Shown: positions 6,915 to 15,926 of the stretch, piece by piece
How positions within the stretch are numbered: the first letter of the stretch is position 1
Layout: every line of letters begins with the position of its first letter
Assembly (NCBI GenBank): GCA_963754645.1
Contig: CAVWGP010000011.1
Coordinates: 992,001 to 1,056,000 of the forward strand
DNA length: 64,000 nucleotides
Direction: 5' to 3'
DNA from: CAVWGP01 sp963754645
Lineage (GTDB): Bacteria > Pseudomonadota > Alphaproteobacteria > Bin65
Made by a program: the position numbers and the translations under genes
The notes under the pieces: generated by a model
Seen by the model: the letters and a program-made list of their open reading frames with translations, nothing else
The model's database searches: none
Told to the model about the DNA's origin: nothing

Positions 6915-8280
6915 GTGGGCGCGCTCGAAGACCGCATGGTCGATTACGCTTTGTCGCTGAACTTCGCCGATCTGCCTTCCGCCGTCGTGCATCAGGCGAA
7001 GCGCCGGGTCATCGACACGATCGGCGGCGCGCTCGCCGCCTTCACAGCGCCCCCGGTGCAGATCGCGCGCAAGCTCGCCGTGCCGGTCGCGGGCGGCCCG
7101 AACGCGCGTGTCTGGGGCAGCCTCGTGCGCACCTCGCCCGAGCTCGCGGCTTTCGCCAATGGCTGCATGTTGCGCTATCTCGATATCAACGACACGCATC
7201 GCACGGTGGACGGCTCGCACCCGTCGGACAATCTCGGCGGCATTCTCGCCGTCGCCGAGGCGCTGGGCGCCGGCGGCAAAGCGTTGCTCGAAGCGCTGGC
7301 GATTTCCTACGAGCTGCAATGCCGCTTCGTCGAATTCGGTGCCGTTCAACGACGCGGGCTGGGATCAGCCGGTGCCGGGGGTCATGGCCTGCGCGCTGGC
7401 GGTGGGGCGCTTGCTCGGCTTGTCGCGCGCGCAAATGCAGCAAGCGCTTGCGCTCGCCATCATCCCCAATCTTTCGACCTACCAGACGCGCGCCGGCGAG
7501 CTGTCGATGTGGAAAGGCTGCGCCGCCGCGAACGGCGCGCGCCAGGGCGTTTTCGCCGCCATGCTCGCGGCCGAGGGCATGACCGGGCCCTACGAGGCGT
7601 TCGACGGCGTCTTCGGCCTATGGCGGCAAACCATGGGCAAGCCCTACGACATCAAGCCCTTCGCGACGCCGGCCAACGGACTCGCGTTCGGCATCGCGCA
7701 AACCAATCTCAAGAAATATCCGGTGCGCGATTCGTGCCAATTGCCGGGCGACACGGCCAAGGCGCTGCGCGCCAAGATCGCGGCCGGCGACATCGTGGCA
7801 CTGCGCGTCGAAACCTATCGCTCGGCCTATAAGGGTGCCGTCGAGGATCCCGAGCTGTGGGCGCCGAAAACCCGCGAAACCGCCGATCACTCGATGCCGG
7901 TCACGATCGCGCTGATGCTGATCGACGGCGCGATCGGCCCCGAGAGCTTCAACGGCGAGCGCTTCAAGGCCGCCGACGTGCTCGATCTGATCGGCCGCAC
8001 CAAAGTCGAGGTCAGCGACGAATTCACCAAGGCGGCGCCGGGCGTGCGCCATTGCCGGCTCACCGCCACCGGCCGCGACGGAAAAAGCCACGCGGCACAC
8101 CTCGCCTGGACCCAGGCCGATATCGCGCGCGGCTTGTCGGATGCCGAGGTCGAGGAAAAATTCTTGAAGCTCACCCGCGATGTGCTCGCCGAGAGCAAGC
8201 GGCGCGACCTGCTGCAGGCGCTGTGGCGCATCGACGAAGCGCCGAACGTCGCCGCCATCGTCGATCGGCTGGCGATTTAG
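6915..8280 (+). CDS. MmgE/PrpD family protein, one frameshift
   Basis: A protein of about 454 residues in the MmgE/PrpD (2-methylcitrate dehydratase / cis-aconitate decarboxylase-like) family. The GTG at 6915 follows GGGAGAGGA. The first frame runs to CRFVEF and the second continues VPFNDAGWDQPVPG, so a single extra base lies near 7335-7340. Both halves align with the intact paralogue at 9182-10543 (shared YQTRAGELSMWKGCA, DSCQLP, ETADHSMP). The family has an all-alpha domain and a small alpha/beta domain and commonly acts on tricarboxylic-type substrates, but here no prpB or prpC accompanies it, so methylcitrate metabolism is not supported. It forms a unit with the Sua5-like gene 19 bases upstream. 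Confidence 0.85.
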
Positions 8281-8340
8281 CGGATCGAAGCCAACGCTTG
8301 AGGTGTCAACAATTCAGTCGTCCCGACCGCCATTCGTTTC

Positions 8341-8454
8341 GTAGGGGCGGGTCCCCGACCCGCCCTCGCGCAACCGGACGATCGATTGCGCCGACGCGGC
8401 GCCGCCGCTGTTGCCGCGCGACACGCGAAGGGCGGGTCGGAGACCCGCCCCTAC
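8341..8454 (+). repeat. R2 intergenic double-hairpin repeat, copy 1
   Basis: Arms 8341-8365 and 8430-8454 are inverted 25-bp sequences opening GTAGGGGCGGGTC and closing GACCCGCCCCTAC. Each arm is itself a hairpin. The 64-base middle differs from the other copies (23025, 63362 and the variant at 60108). It lies between the convergent genes ending at 8280 and 8485; there is no T-run, so it is not a standard terminator. Confidence 0.85.
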
Positions 8455-8484
8455 GCAGCGACAACCGAGGCCCGAGGCGATCGT

Positions 8485-9162
8485 CTAGCCCAGCTTCCGC
8501 GGATCGACGCCGAACTTGCGCGCCAGGATCTCGCAAATCTCGTCATAAACGATGCCCTTGCGCAGCGGCTTGCCGCCCGGCAGTTCGATGATCGAGCTGC
8601 CCATGCCGGCGGGGTGGTTGTATTTCGTGTCGCCGTAATCGAGCACGAGCGACGCGGCCTTGCGCACCGGCTCCTCGACATCGGCGAGGCGGTACTTGCT
8701 GCCGGTGAGCGACATGTTGGCGGAAGAGCCGAGCACCGGAAGCCGTTGCGCGAAGCTGCGCTTGGCGATGGCGTCGTGCAGCGTGCCGGCGTTGAGCAGC
8801 ATGTCGATGGTGCCGGCGCGCGACGAGATCGCGCGCGTGCGCGGCGTCAAGCCGGCGAAATGCGCATGATCGGTCTTGTACGGCACCACGACGGAGAGCG
8901 GCAGCTTATGGCGGTGGATGACCGTGTCGACCATGTCGCGCTCGCGCTGGCCGACCGCGGCGATGTCGAGAAACATCGCCCAATTGCTGAACATGCCGCA
9001 GGGCTTGTCGTAGCTGCGCTGCTTGGCCTGGAAGATGCGCTCGATCGCGGCTTCCCGGTTCGCCACGATGGCGTAGCCGACATCGACCGGGAACACGGCG
9101 ATGCCGCCGCCGGCGACGGTCTCGATCAAGCGGTCGGCGTCTTTTTCGGTGTCGTGCGTCAT
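8485..9162 (-). CDS. Sua5/YciO/YrdC family protein
   Basis: An intact 225-residue YrdC-fold protein. Visible segments are GGIAVFPVDVGYAIVAN (about 19-35), KQRSYDKPCGMF (the basic nucleotide-site region), a central LPLSVVVPYK and GSSANMSLTGSKYR. Family members make threonylcarbamoyl-AMP for tRNA modification (TsaC/Sua5) or act in related chemistry; this one departs from canonical TsaC in its C terminus, so I leave the function open. ATG 9162 is the only start ahead of the conserved N terminus. It follows the PrpD-like gene on the same strand by 19 bases, mirroring the frameshifted pair at 6189-8280 but in reversed gene order. Confidence 0.85.
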   Translation of the reverse strand: MTHDTEKDADRLIETVAGGGIAVFPVDVGYAIVANREAAIERIFQAKQRSYDKPCGMFSNWAMFLDIAAVGQRERDMVDTVIHRHKLPLSVVVPYKTDHAHFAGLTPRTRAISSRAGTIDMLLNAGTLHDAIAKRSFAQRLPVLGSSANMSLTGSKYRLADVEEPVRKAASLVLDYGDTKYNHPAGMGSSIIELPGGKPLRKGIVYDEICEILARKFGVDPRKLG

Positions 9163-9181
9163 GCGTGCGCTCCAGCGAACC

Positions 9182-10543
9182 CTATAGCAACGTATGATCG
9201 ATGACGGATGCGGCCTGGGGCAGGCGGTCGAGCGACCAGCACGCGTCGATCAGGCGCCGGCGCGCATCGGCCGGCAGGAAGTTGCGCAACAGGCGCTCGA
9301 ATTTGCGCTCCAGCACGTCGTCGGGCGTGCCCTGCTCGATCTCGGCCATCGTCACCTTGCGGTGCGCGACCGCGGTCTTGCCGTCGTCGAGCGTCGCCGT
9401 GATGCGGCAATTGCGGATGCCGGGCGTCGCCTTGGAAAAGCCGGCATCGATCTCGATCGCCATCATGCCGATGAGCTTGAGCACGTCGGCGTCCTTGAAG
9501 CGGCCGTGCTCGAAACTCTCGGGCGTCACGTCGCCATCGGCCAGCGCCGCCGCGATCGAGAACGGCATCGAGTGGTCGGCGGTCTCGCGCGTTTCGGGCC
9601 GCCACAGCTCGGGATCGGCGACGGCGCCGGCATGCGCCGACTTGTAGGTATCGACCTGCAACTTGCGGATGCGGGCCACGTCGGTTTTGGCGCGCAGCTC
9701 CAAGGCGGTGTCGATCGGCAATTGGCACGAATCGCGCACCGCGTAGCGCTTGATGTTGGTCTGCATGATGCCGTAGGACGCGGCCTTGCCGGGCTCGGGA
9801 AGCGTGAAACTACCGGGCTTGCCCAGCGTTTGCTGCCAGATGCCGAACACGCCTTCGAAGGCGTTGTAGGGCCCGGTCATGCCTTCCTCGGCGAGGCGCG
9901 CGGCGAAAACGCCGTGGCGCGCGCCGTTCGGCCCGGCGCAGCCTTTCCACATCGAAAGTTCGCCGGCGCGGGTTTGATAGGTCGCGAGGTGCGGGATCGC
10001 GGCGAGCGCCAGCGCATGGCCCATCTGCTCAACATCGAGCCCCATGATGCGCCCGGCGCCGAGCGCCGCCGCCATCGCGCCGACGACGGGCTGGTCCCAG
10101 CCGGCCTCGTTGAACGGCACGGTGTCGGTGAAGCGGCACTGGATTTCGAACGAGACGGCGAGCGCGAGAATGAGATCGCGGCCGGAAAGCCCGCGCGCCT
10201 CGCACACCGCCAGCAGCCCGGGCAGATTGTCCGACGGGTGCGAGGCGTCGAGCGTGCGGTATGCGTCGTTGAGATCGAGATAGCGCACCATGGTGCCGTT
10301 GACGAAGGCGGCCATGTCCGGCGTCGTGCGCGCGCCGCTGCCCCAGATGCGCGCGCTCCACGCGTCGGCGACATTGGGCGCCACGCGGCGCGCGATGCGC
10401 ACCGGCGGCGCCATATAGGCGGCGAGGCCGACGCCGATCGAATCGAGCAGGCGCGCCTTGGCGGCGTGCACGGCCTTGGCCGGCAGGTGCTCGTATTGCA
10501 GCGCGCGGGCGAAATCGACGATGCGGCGGGTCGTGGCGTCCAT
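9182..10543 (-). CDS. MmgE/PrpD family protein
   Basis: An intact 453-residue MmgE/PrpD protein, full length for the family. Conserved segments include YLDLNDAYRTLDASHPSDN (about 90-108), VPFNEAGWDQPV, YQTRAGELSMWKGCAGPNGARHG and ETADHSMPF near residue 330. It is paralogous to the frameshifted copy at 6915-8280. The start at 10543 lies 6 bases after the stop of the upstream FAD oxidoreductase gene, so it is likely in one transcript with that gene and the TRAP transporter genes. The reaction is unknown: family members dehydrate, decarboxylate or isomerise small polycarboxylates. Linkage to a TRAP carboxylate importer fits a role in using an imported organic acid, which is inference. Confidence 0.9.
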   Translation of the reverse strand: MDATTRRIVDFARALQYEHLPAKAVHAAKARLLDSIGVGLAAYMAPPVRIARRVAPNVADAWSARIWGSGARTTPDMAAFVNGTMVRYLDLNDAYRTLDASHPSDNLPGLLAVCEARGLSGRDLILALAVSFEIQCRFTDTVPFNEAGWDQPVVGAMAAALGAGRIMGLDVEQMGHALALAAIPHLATYQTRAGELSMWKGCAGPNGARHGVFAARLAEEGMTGPYNAFEGVFGIWQQTLGKPGSFTLPEPGKAASYGIMQTNIKRYAVRDSCQLPIDTALELRAKTDVARIRKLQVDTYKSAHAGAVADPELWRPETRETADHSMPFSIAAALADGDVTPESFEHGRFKDADVLKLIGMMAIEIDAGFSKATPGIRNCRITATLDDGKTAVAHRKVTMAEIEQGTPDDVLERKFERLLRNFLPADARRRLIDACWSLDRLPQAASVIDHTLL

Positions 10544-10549
10544 GCTGGT

Positions 10550-11959
10550 CTACTCCGTTCGCGAGCCGTGCGCCGGAAACGCGGCGGCGTGCTCGTCGGC
10601 CATGGCAAAATACAGATCGCGTGTCAGCGCCGAAACCAGGCGCGGAATGCCGAATTTCATGCCGGTGATCGAGGAGGCGCTGATGCCGTTGCTCGGTGTC
10701 GCCGACCAGTTGAACAGGTGGATGTTCTTGAGATAGGGCGCGCTGCCCGCCGCGCGCTCGATGAATTCGTAGCCGCGGCCGAGATAGGGGCAGGCGGCCA
10801 GCGCGGGGCTCTCCTCGCCCGGCGGCGGCGCGTATTTGTCGCCCCAAGTCGCGATATCGCCGGCGATGCCGGCGAATTCCGGCCGGCGCTTCAGATCGAC
10901 GATGAGGCCGGTGGCGAAAATCGCATAGTCGAAGCGGAACTCGCCTTGCGGCGTCGTCACCGCGATTTCGCCGCCGGTCCACGCGAGCGTGTTCCAGGGC
11001 GCGCCGACATGGAGGTGGAATCCCGGCAGTGCTGCGGCGAGTTCCAGGCTCCAGGGCGGCGCCGGCGCGCCGGCGTCCCAGAAGCGGCGCATGATGCGCC
11101 ATTTGCGCGCGTCGTCGAGCTCGAAGAAATGGCGCAGGAAGCCGGCCTGCTCGATCCAGGCGCGCGCCTCGATCTTGGGCAGCGCGGCGCGCCGGCAGAA
11201 CAGGTCGACCCGCGCGGCACCCTGTTGAAGTGCCACGGCGGCATTGTCCGCCGCCGAGGCGCCGATGCCGAGAATGGCGATGCGCTTGCCTTTGAGCGCC
11301 GCGAAATCGATCGCGTCGGCGCTGTGGCAATAGGCATGGCGCGGCAGCGCGGCGCTGAATTCCTCGGGGATCCACCATTCGCCGCCGCCCTCCATGCCGT
11401 TGGCGAACACGGCCTTGCGGGCAAGCACGTCCCGGCGCTGTCCCGCGCGTTCCACCGTCAGCGCAAGAGCGCCGTCGCGGCTCGGGCCGACGCCGAGAAC
11501 GTCGTTGCCGTTCTCGACCGCGATGGCGAGGACGCGCCGGTACCAATCGAGATAGTCCATCCACTGTTCGCGCGGGATGCGGACGAGTTCGTCCCAGGCG
11601 CCGAGCCGCGGCTGGGCTTCGAACCAGGCGCGGAAGGCAAGGCTCGGAATGCCGAGGTCGGGACCGGTCAGGTATTTCGGCGTGCGCAAATGCGGCATGC
11701 GGGCATAAGCAAGCCACGGACCCTCTTGGCCGGCGGGCCGGCGGTCGAACACGACGACGTTGGTCACGCGCTCGCGGCGCAGCGCGAAGGAGAGCGCCAA
11801 TCCCGCCTGCCCGGCGCCGACGATGGCGACATCGAAAATGGGCCGGCCCGCCGGATCGCGCGCCGGCGTGAGCCAATCGCCGCCGGGGTAATCGAGGATT
11901 TCGAGGTCGTGCCGCACGCGGGCTTCGAGCGCGGCCAGTCCGCCGGCGCGCCCGCTCAC
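10550..11959 (-). CDS. FAD/NAD(P)-dependent oxidoreductase (flavin monooxygenase-like)
   Basis: A 469-residue two-dinucleotide-binding flavoprotein. The FAD Rossmann motif DVAIVGAGQAGLALSFALRR sits at about 42-61 and a second, NADPH-type motif ILGIGASAADNAAVALQQGA in the middle; IFATGLIVD near the C-terminal third is the typical FMO/BVMO-like 'ATG' motif. Start GTG 11959 overlaps the TGA of the TRAP permease gene (GTGA), so translation is probably coupled. The family includes N-hydroxylating and Baeyer-Villiger-type monooxygenases and simple oxidoreductases; the substrate is unknown. The order dctP-Q-M-like, this gene, PrpD-like, Sua5-like suggests oxidation of a TRAP-imported compound. Confidence 0.85.
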   Translation of the reverse strand: MSGRAGGLAALEARVRHDLEILDYPGGDWLTPARDPAGRPIFDVAIVGAGQAGLALSFALRRERVTNVVVFDRRPAGQEGPWLAYARMPHLRTPKYLTGPDLGIPSLAFRAWFEAQPRLGAWDELVRIPREQWMDYLDWYRRVLAIAVENGNDVLGVGPSRDGALALTVERAGQRRDVLARKAVFANGMEGGGEWWIPEEFSAALPRHAYCHSADAIDFAALKGKRIAILGIGASAADNAAVALQQGAARVDLFCRRAALPKIEARAWIEQAGFLRHFFELDDARKWRIMRRFWDAGAPAPPWSLELAAALPGFHLHVGAPWNTLAWTGGEIAVTTPQGEFRFDYAIFATGLIVDLKRRPEFAGIAGDIATWGDKYAPPPGEESPALAACPYLGRGYEFIERAAGSAPYLKNIHLFNWSATPSNGISASSITGMKFGIPRLVSALTRDLYFAMADEHAAAFPAHGSRTE

Positions 11960-13257
11960 TTGGCAAGTCCCGCCATGCGCGGCAGCCACAGCGTGAGATC
12001 GGGCCACACCGCGATCAGGAACAGCAAGGCCAGCTCGACCGCGAGGAACGGCAGCACGGCGAAGGACAGCCGTTCCAGCGGTATTCGCGCGATCGGCGCG
12101 ATCACGAACAGCACAAGGCCGACCGGCGGCGTCAGCACGCCCAGCAGCAGCCCGACCATGAGGAACATGCCGAACTGGATCGGATCCATGCCGAGTCCCT
12201 GCACGCAGATCGGATAGAGCAGCGGCCCGAGAATGACCATGTTTGCCACCGCGTCCATGAACATGCCGGCGACGACGAACAGCAGGATGATCAGGAGCAG
12301 CAGCACGGTCTTGTCGCTCGAAATCGCGGTGAGCAATTTGAGCAGGCCCTGCGGCACTTGGTGATAGGTCAGGATGCGGCCGAACAGCACGGCGGTGGCG
12401 ACGATGATCAGCGCCGATGCCGTCACGACGACGGTCGAATGCAGCGAATCGATCAGCTTGCGCCAGGTCAGCGTGCGGTAGAACAGCGCGCCGATCAGCA
12501 GCGTGTACAACACCGTCACCGTGCCGGCCTCGGTCGGCGAGAAAATGCCGAACAACAATCCGCCGAGGATCAGGAACGGGATCGCGAGCGCGGGGCCCGC
12601 CTCGAAGGTCGAGCGGAAGAGCGTCGTCAGGCCCGGGAACTTGATGACCGCGCCATAGCCGCCGATGCGCGCCATCGCATAGGCCGTGGCCATGAGCGAA
12701 AGCCCGATGACGATACCCGGAAGGATTCCGCCGATCAGCAATCCGCCGATCGAAATGCCGAGCTGGCCGCCGACGATGACGAGCGGAATGCTCGGCGGAA
12801 TGATCGGCCCGATGATGGCCGCCGCCGCGGTCACGGCACCCGCGAAGCTCGCCGGGTATTTTTCCTTGATCATGCTGGGAATCATGATCGGCCCGATCGC
12901 GGCCGCATCGGCCAGGGCCGAGCCGTTGATGCCGGCGAAGAACATGCTGCCGACCACCGTGACCTGGGCGAGCCCGCCGCGGATCCAGCCGACAAGATTT
13001 TGCGCGAGACGGATGAGCTTGTCGGTCAGCTCGCAGCGATTGAGCAGCTCGCCGGCGAGCACGAAGGTGGGCAGCGCCAGCAGCGTGACGGTGTCGACCG
13101 CGACATAGAGTTCCGTCGCCATGATGATGTCGGGAATCCGCGTGCCGGAAAACAGCAGGAAAACGGTGCAGGCCAGCGACAGGCTGAACGCGATCGGCAC
13201 GCCGAGCGTGAGGAACGCCAGGAACGGCAGAAACAAGTATAGGCCGACAATGTCCAT
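11956..13257 (-). CDS. dctM: TRAP transporter large permease (DctM-like)
   Basis: A 433-residue inner-membrane protein with about 12 hydrophobic segments. It opens MDIVGLYLFLPFLAFLTLGV and contains the family segments FAGINGSALADAAAIGPIMIPSM and AAAAIIGPIIPPSIPLVIVG, typical of DctM. It is the Na+-driven transport subunit of a tripartite TRAP system importing organic acids or similar solutes. ATG 13257 begins the first membrane helix; the 22 residues readable upstream are not membrane-like. It lies 13 bases after the small permease gene. The symbol names the family, not proof of C4-dicarboxylate transport. Confidence 0.93.
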   Translation of the reverse strand: MDIVGLYLFLPFLAFLTLGVPIAFSLSLACTVFLLFSGTRIPDIIMATELYVAVDTVTLLALPTFVLAGELLNRCELTDKLIRLAQNLVGWIRGGLAQVTVVGSMFFAGINGSALADAAAIGPIMIPSMIKEKYPASFAGAVTAAAAIIGPIIPPSIPLVIVGGQLGISIGGLLIGGILPGIVIGLSLMATAYAMARIGGYGAVIKFPGLTTLFRSTFEAGPALAIPFLILGGLLFGIFSPTEAGTVTVLYTLLIGALFYRTLTWRKLIDSLHSTVVVTASALIIVATAVLFGRILTYHQVPQGLLKLLTAISSDKTVLLLLIILLFVVAGMFMDAVANMVILGPLLYPICVQGLGMDPIQFGMFLMVGLLLGVLTPPVGLVLFVIAPIARIPLERLSFAVLPFLAVELALLFLIAVWPDLTLWLPRMAGLAK

Positions 13258-13270
13258 CTTCGGCGCCCGC

Positions 13271-13825
13271 TTACTGCTTGGCGTCGAGCTTGGGCGGGTC
13301 GCCGATCGACGACACGTCGCCATAGGTTTCGAAATAGCCGAGATCGCCGGTGAGCACGCGCCGGATGTCGATGCTGACGCAATGCAAGGCGAAAACCGCC
13401 ATCAGCGCCATGCCGACGGGAATCGAAAGTTTGATCCAGCGCGTCGAAACGCCGGTCGTCTGCGAGCTGATGTGGAACGTGCCCTGGAACAGCGCGACCC
13501 CGTAATAGGCGACGACGCAGACCGAAACGAAGGTCAGCAGCTTGGCCAGGATGACGAAATAGGCACGCGGCTTCACCGGCAGCGCTTGCAGCGCCAGCGG
13601 CACATGAACGTGATCCCAGCGATGCATGATCGCGGCCGAGCCGACGAAGACCAGCCAGACCATGCACCAGGTCGAAACTTCCTCCGACCAGACGATCGAA
13701 TCGTTCAGCACGTAGCGGAAGTAAATCTGCGCCGTCAGGATGAGAATGATCGCGGCGGCGAGGCCGATCGACAGCCAGCGGATCAGGGCGTCGAGGCCGT
13801 CGAGGAACTTGGTGATCGCGTTCAC
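13271..13825 (-). CDS. dctQ: TRAP transporter small permease (DctQ-like)
   Basis: About 184 residues with four predicted transmembrane helices (around IRWLSIGLAAAIILILTAQIY, WCMVWLVFVGSAAIMH, FVILAKLLTFVSVCVVAYYG and a C-terminal one containing GMALMAVFALH). The signature FRYVLNDSIVWSEEVSTW, between helices 1 and 2, is typical of DctQ. GTG 13825 is chosen because it is close to the first helix; a TTG at 13843 would add six residues and cannot be excluded. It sits between the DctM and DctP genes, as usual for TRAP operons, and the gap to dctP contains a strong hairpin. Confidence 0.88.
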   Translation of the reverse strand: MNAITKFLDGLDALIRWLSIGLAAAIILILTAQIYFRYVLNDSIVWSEEVSTWCMVWLVFVGSAAIMHRWDHVHVPLALQALPVKPRAYFVILAKLLTFVSVCVVAYYGVALFQGTFHISSQTTGVSTRWIKLSIPVGMALMAVFALHCVSIDIRRVLTGDLGYFETYGDVSSIGDPPKLDAKQ

Positions 13826-13844
13826 GGGCTGATCCGATCGCAAT

Positions 13845-13883
13845 CGAAACCCGCGGACGCCGGGCGTCCGCGGGCTCGGTTTC
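13845..13883 (-). terminator. Strong hairpin between dctP and dctQ (attenuator or 3' end of dctP mRNA)
   Basis: Arms 13850-13861 (CCCGCGGACGCC) and 13863-13874 are exact complements with CGAAAC/GTTTCG outside (13845-13850 and 13878-13883). No U-tract follows, so it is not a clean intrinsic terminator. In TRAP operons a hairpin here would raise binding-protein mRNA relative to the permeases; that role is inferred. Confidence 0.55.
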
Positions 13884-13906
13884 GAAACGAGCGGCTCGCT
13901 CGCCGC

Positions 13907-14941
13907 CTAGAGCTTGACGAGGCGGTCGAGCACGGCGCGGTCGACGTTCTTGCCCGCCGTCGCCCAGATGTCGCGCCCGCTCGCGGTCCATTTTTCCTTT
14001 TCCGCCGCCGTCGGCGTGTAGATTTCCATTTTCGCGGCGGCCAGTTTTTTCTTGAAGTCGCCTTCCGCGGCCCGGTCCATCGCGTTCGCTTGGTCCGCCG
14101 CTTCCTGCGCCGCCGCCCAGAACGCGTCCTGGATCGGCTTCGGCATCGATTTCCAGGTGTTCATGTTCATCACCTGGAACTGCACGGCGAAAATCGCGTC
14201 GATCTCGGTCGCGTGCTTCAAGACTTCGTGCATCTTGAAATTGTAGGTCCAGATCGGCTGCACGTGCATGCCCTCGACCACGCCGCTGCTGAGGGCGTTG
14301 TAGGTTTCGGTCCAGGCCAGCGGCGTCGGATTCGAGCCCCATTTGCGGAACAGCTCGATCTCGACGGTGGAATTCGTGGTGCGGAACTTCAAGCCCTTGG
14401 CGTCGTCCGGCGACTTGATGGGGCGCTTGTTGTTCCACAACAAGCGGAAGCCGCCGCCGCCCACGGGCGGCAGGACTTTCATCGGCACCTTGGCTTCGTA
14501 TTTGGCCGCTTGCTCCTTCCACAGATCGGATTTGAACAGCTTCAATCCCTGGTCCCAGCTCGAAATCGAATAGGGCAGGTCGACGAAAACGAAAGCGTCG
14601 GAAAACGTCGAAAACTGCGACGTCGCGTTGCTCGTGATATCGATGAAGCCGGTTTGCACCGCTTCGAGCTGCGACAGGTCGGTGCCGAGCACCGAACTCG
14701 GATGGACCTGGATGTCCATCTCGACGTTGTGCTTTTCCTTCATGATCTTCGAAATGCGCGCGATCGACTCGTAGGTCGGGTCGCCGGCCTTGGCGTTGAG
14801 CCCGGCGACGATCGGGCGGATGAAGCGGCGCGCCTGCTGGGCGCGAAGGATCGCCGGGGCCGCGATGAGCGCGGCCGTGCCGGCGGCGCCGGCGAAAACC
14901 GCGCGGCGCGAAACCGCAGTGCCGGGAATTCGCTTGGTCAT
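13907..14941 (-). CDS. dctP: TRAP transporter substrate-binding protein (DctP-like)
   Basis: A 344-residue periplasmic solute-binding protein. The N terminus MTKRIPGTAVSRRAVFAGAA resembles a Tat signal (S-R-R-A-V-F), followed by a hydrophobic stretch and a cleavage-like ILRAQQA. The DctP fold is shown by GFIDITSNATSQFS, the family arginine region GFRLLWNNKRPIKSPDDAKGLKFRT and WTETYNALSSGVVEGMH. It is the first gene of the dctPQM-like set. ATG 14941 carries a good GAGGGA upstream. The ligand is not predictable; relatives bind dicarboxylates, keto acids, sugar acids and aromatic acids. Confidence 0.92.
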   Translation of the reverse strand: MTKRIPGTAVSRRAVFAGAAGTAALIAAPAILRAQQARRFIRPIVAGLNAKAGDPTYESIARISKIMKEKHNVEMDIQVHPSSVLGTDLSQLEAVQTGFIDITSNATSQFSTFSDAFVFVDLPYSISSWDQGLKLFKSDLWKEQAAKYEAKVPMKVLPPVGGGGFRLLWNNKRPIKSPDDAKGLKFRTTNSTVEIELFRKWGSNPTPLAWTETYNALSSGVVEGMHVQPIWTYNFKMHEVLKHATEIDAIFAVQFQVMNMNTWKSMPKPIQDAFWAAAQEAADQANAMDRAAEGDFKKKLAAAKMEIYTPTAAEKEKWTASGRDIWATAGKNVDRAVLDRLVKL

Positions 14942-15136
14942 GAGTCCCTCCCTATTTGATTTGCGGGCCTGGCGACGAGGTGGATTTCGCGCCGGCCTGG
15001 CGCGATGTTAACACAGCGGCCAAGGCCGGCAATCCCGAGCGGCGACATTTTGCCGGCACCCCTGGCCAAGCTCCTGCGCCGGTGTATGATCGCGGCGCCG
15101 GCGCGCAGGAGCCGGACCTTGGGGAGGAGCCTGGTC

Positions 15137-15919
15137 GTGGATCTCGGATTGTCCGGCCGGACGGCATTGGTCACCGGCGGATCGAAAGGCATCGGCGCCG
15201 CGATCGCGCAAAAACTCGCGGAAGCGGGTTGCAACCTACATCTCAGCGCGCGTTCGATAAGCGAACTCGAAGCGACGCGCAAGGCGATCCGCGCGCGCTA
15301 CAACGTGCCGGTCGAAATTCACGCGCTCGATCTGCTGCAGCCCAAGGACGTGGCCGAATTGGCGCGGCGCTGCAAGGATGTCGATATTCTCTACAACAAT
15401 GCCGGCGCCACGCCGACCGGGCCGATCGAAGAGGCGACCGAGGCGAAGTGGCGCGAGGGCTTCGAGCTCAAGGTCCTGGCCACCGTCATGCTGACCCGCG
15501 AAATTTATCAGGCGATGACCAAGCGCGGCAGCGGCGTCATCGTCAACGTCATCGGCAATTGCGGCGAGCGGCCCGATCCCGAAATCATCGTCGCCACCGT
15601 CACCAACACCGGCCTCATGGGCTTCACCAAGGCGCTGGGCTCGGTGAGCCCGCGCAAGGGCGTGCGCGTGCTCGGCGTCAACCCCGGGCCGACGGCGACC
15701 GACCGCCTCGTGCTGCTGATGAAAAAGAAATCCAAGGACCGCACCGGCGACGAGGCGCGCTGGGCCGATCTCGCCAAGCCCCTGCCCATGGGGCGCGCCG
15801 CCACGCCCGAGGAAGTGGCCGATCTTTGCGTCTTCGCCGGGTCCGCGCGCGCCAGCTACATTTCCGGCGTGATCCTGACGGTCGATGGCGGCGTCGCCGC
15901 GATGGGCAATCTGTTCTGA
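15137..15919 (+). CDS. SDR-fold protein lacking the catalytic Tyr-X3-Lys
   Basis: A 260-residue short-chain dehydrogenase/reductase-fold protein. The nucleotide-binding TGGSKGIG (13-20) and NNAG (about 86-89) are intact, and NPGPTATDR and the C-terminal VDGGVAAMG match the fold. Where the active site YxxxK is expected the sequence reads IIVATVTNTGLMGFTKAL, so Tyr and Lys are absent and the preceding Ser position reads NVIGNCGE. The flanks are well conserved and in one frame, so this is not a sequencing break. It resembles a subfamily of SDRs with atypical active sites. Start GTG 15137 is set by GGGGAGGAG at 15121-15129. It leads the unit with hyuA and hyuB, 7 bases before hyuA. Confidence 0.85.
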   Translation: MDLGLSGRTALVTGGSKGIGAAIAQKLAEAGCNLHLSARSISELEATRKAIRARYNVPVEIHALDLLQPKDVAELARRCKDVDILYNNAGATPTGPIEEATEAKWREGFELKVLATVMLTREIYQAMTKRGSGVIVNVIGNCGERPDPEIIVATVTNTGLMGFTKALGSVSPRKGVRVLGVNPGPTATDRLVLLMKKKSKDRTGDEARWADLAKPLPMGRAATPEEVADLCVFAGSARASYISGVILTVDGGVAAMGNLF

Positions 15920-15926
15920 GCCGGCG

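Noticed and set aside
8341..8454. Rho-independent terminator
   Set aside because: There is no T-run, the arms are separated by 64 bases and the sequence recurs as a dispersed family; it may still end transcripts but is better called a repeat.
9194..12217. Very long open frame on the plus strand across the PrpD-like and FAD oxidoreductase genes
   Set aside because: It is antisense to well conserved proteins, is arginine/histidine/alanine-rich with no domain, and arises because stop codons are rare in GC-rich sequence.
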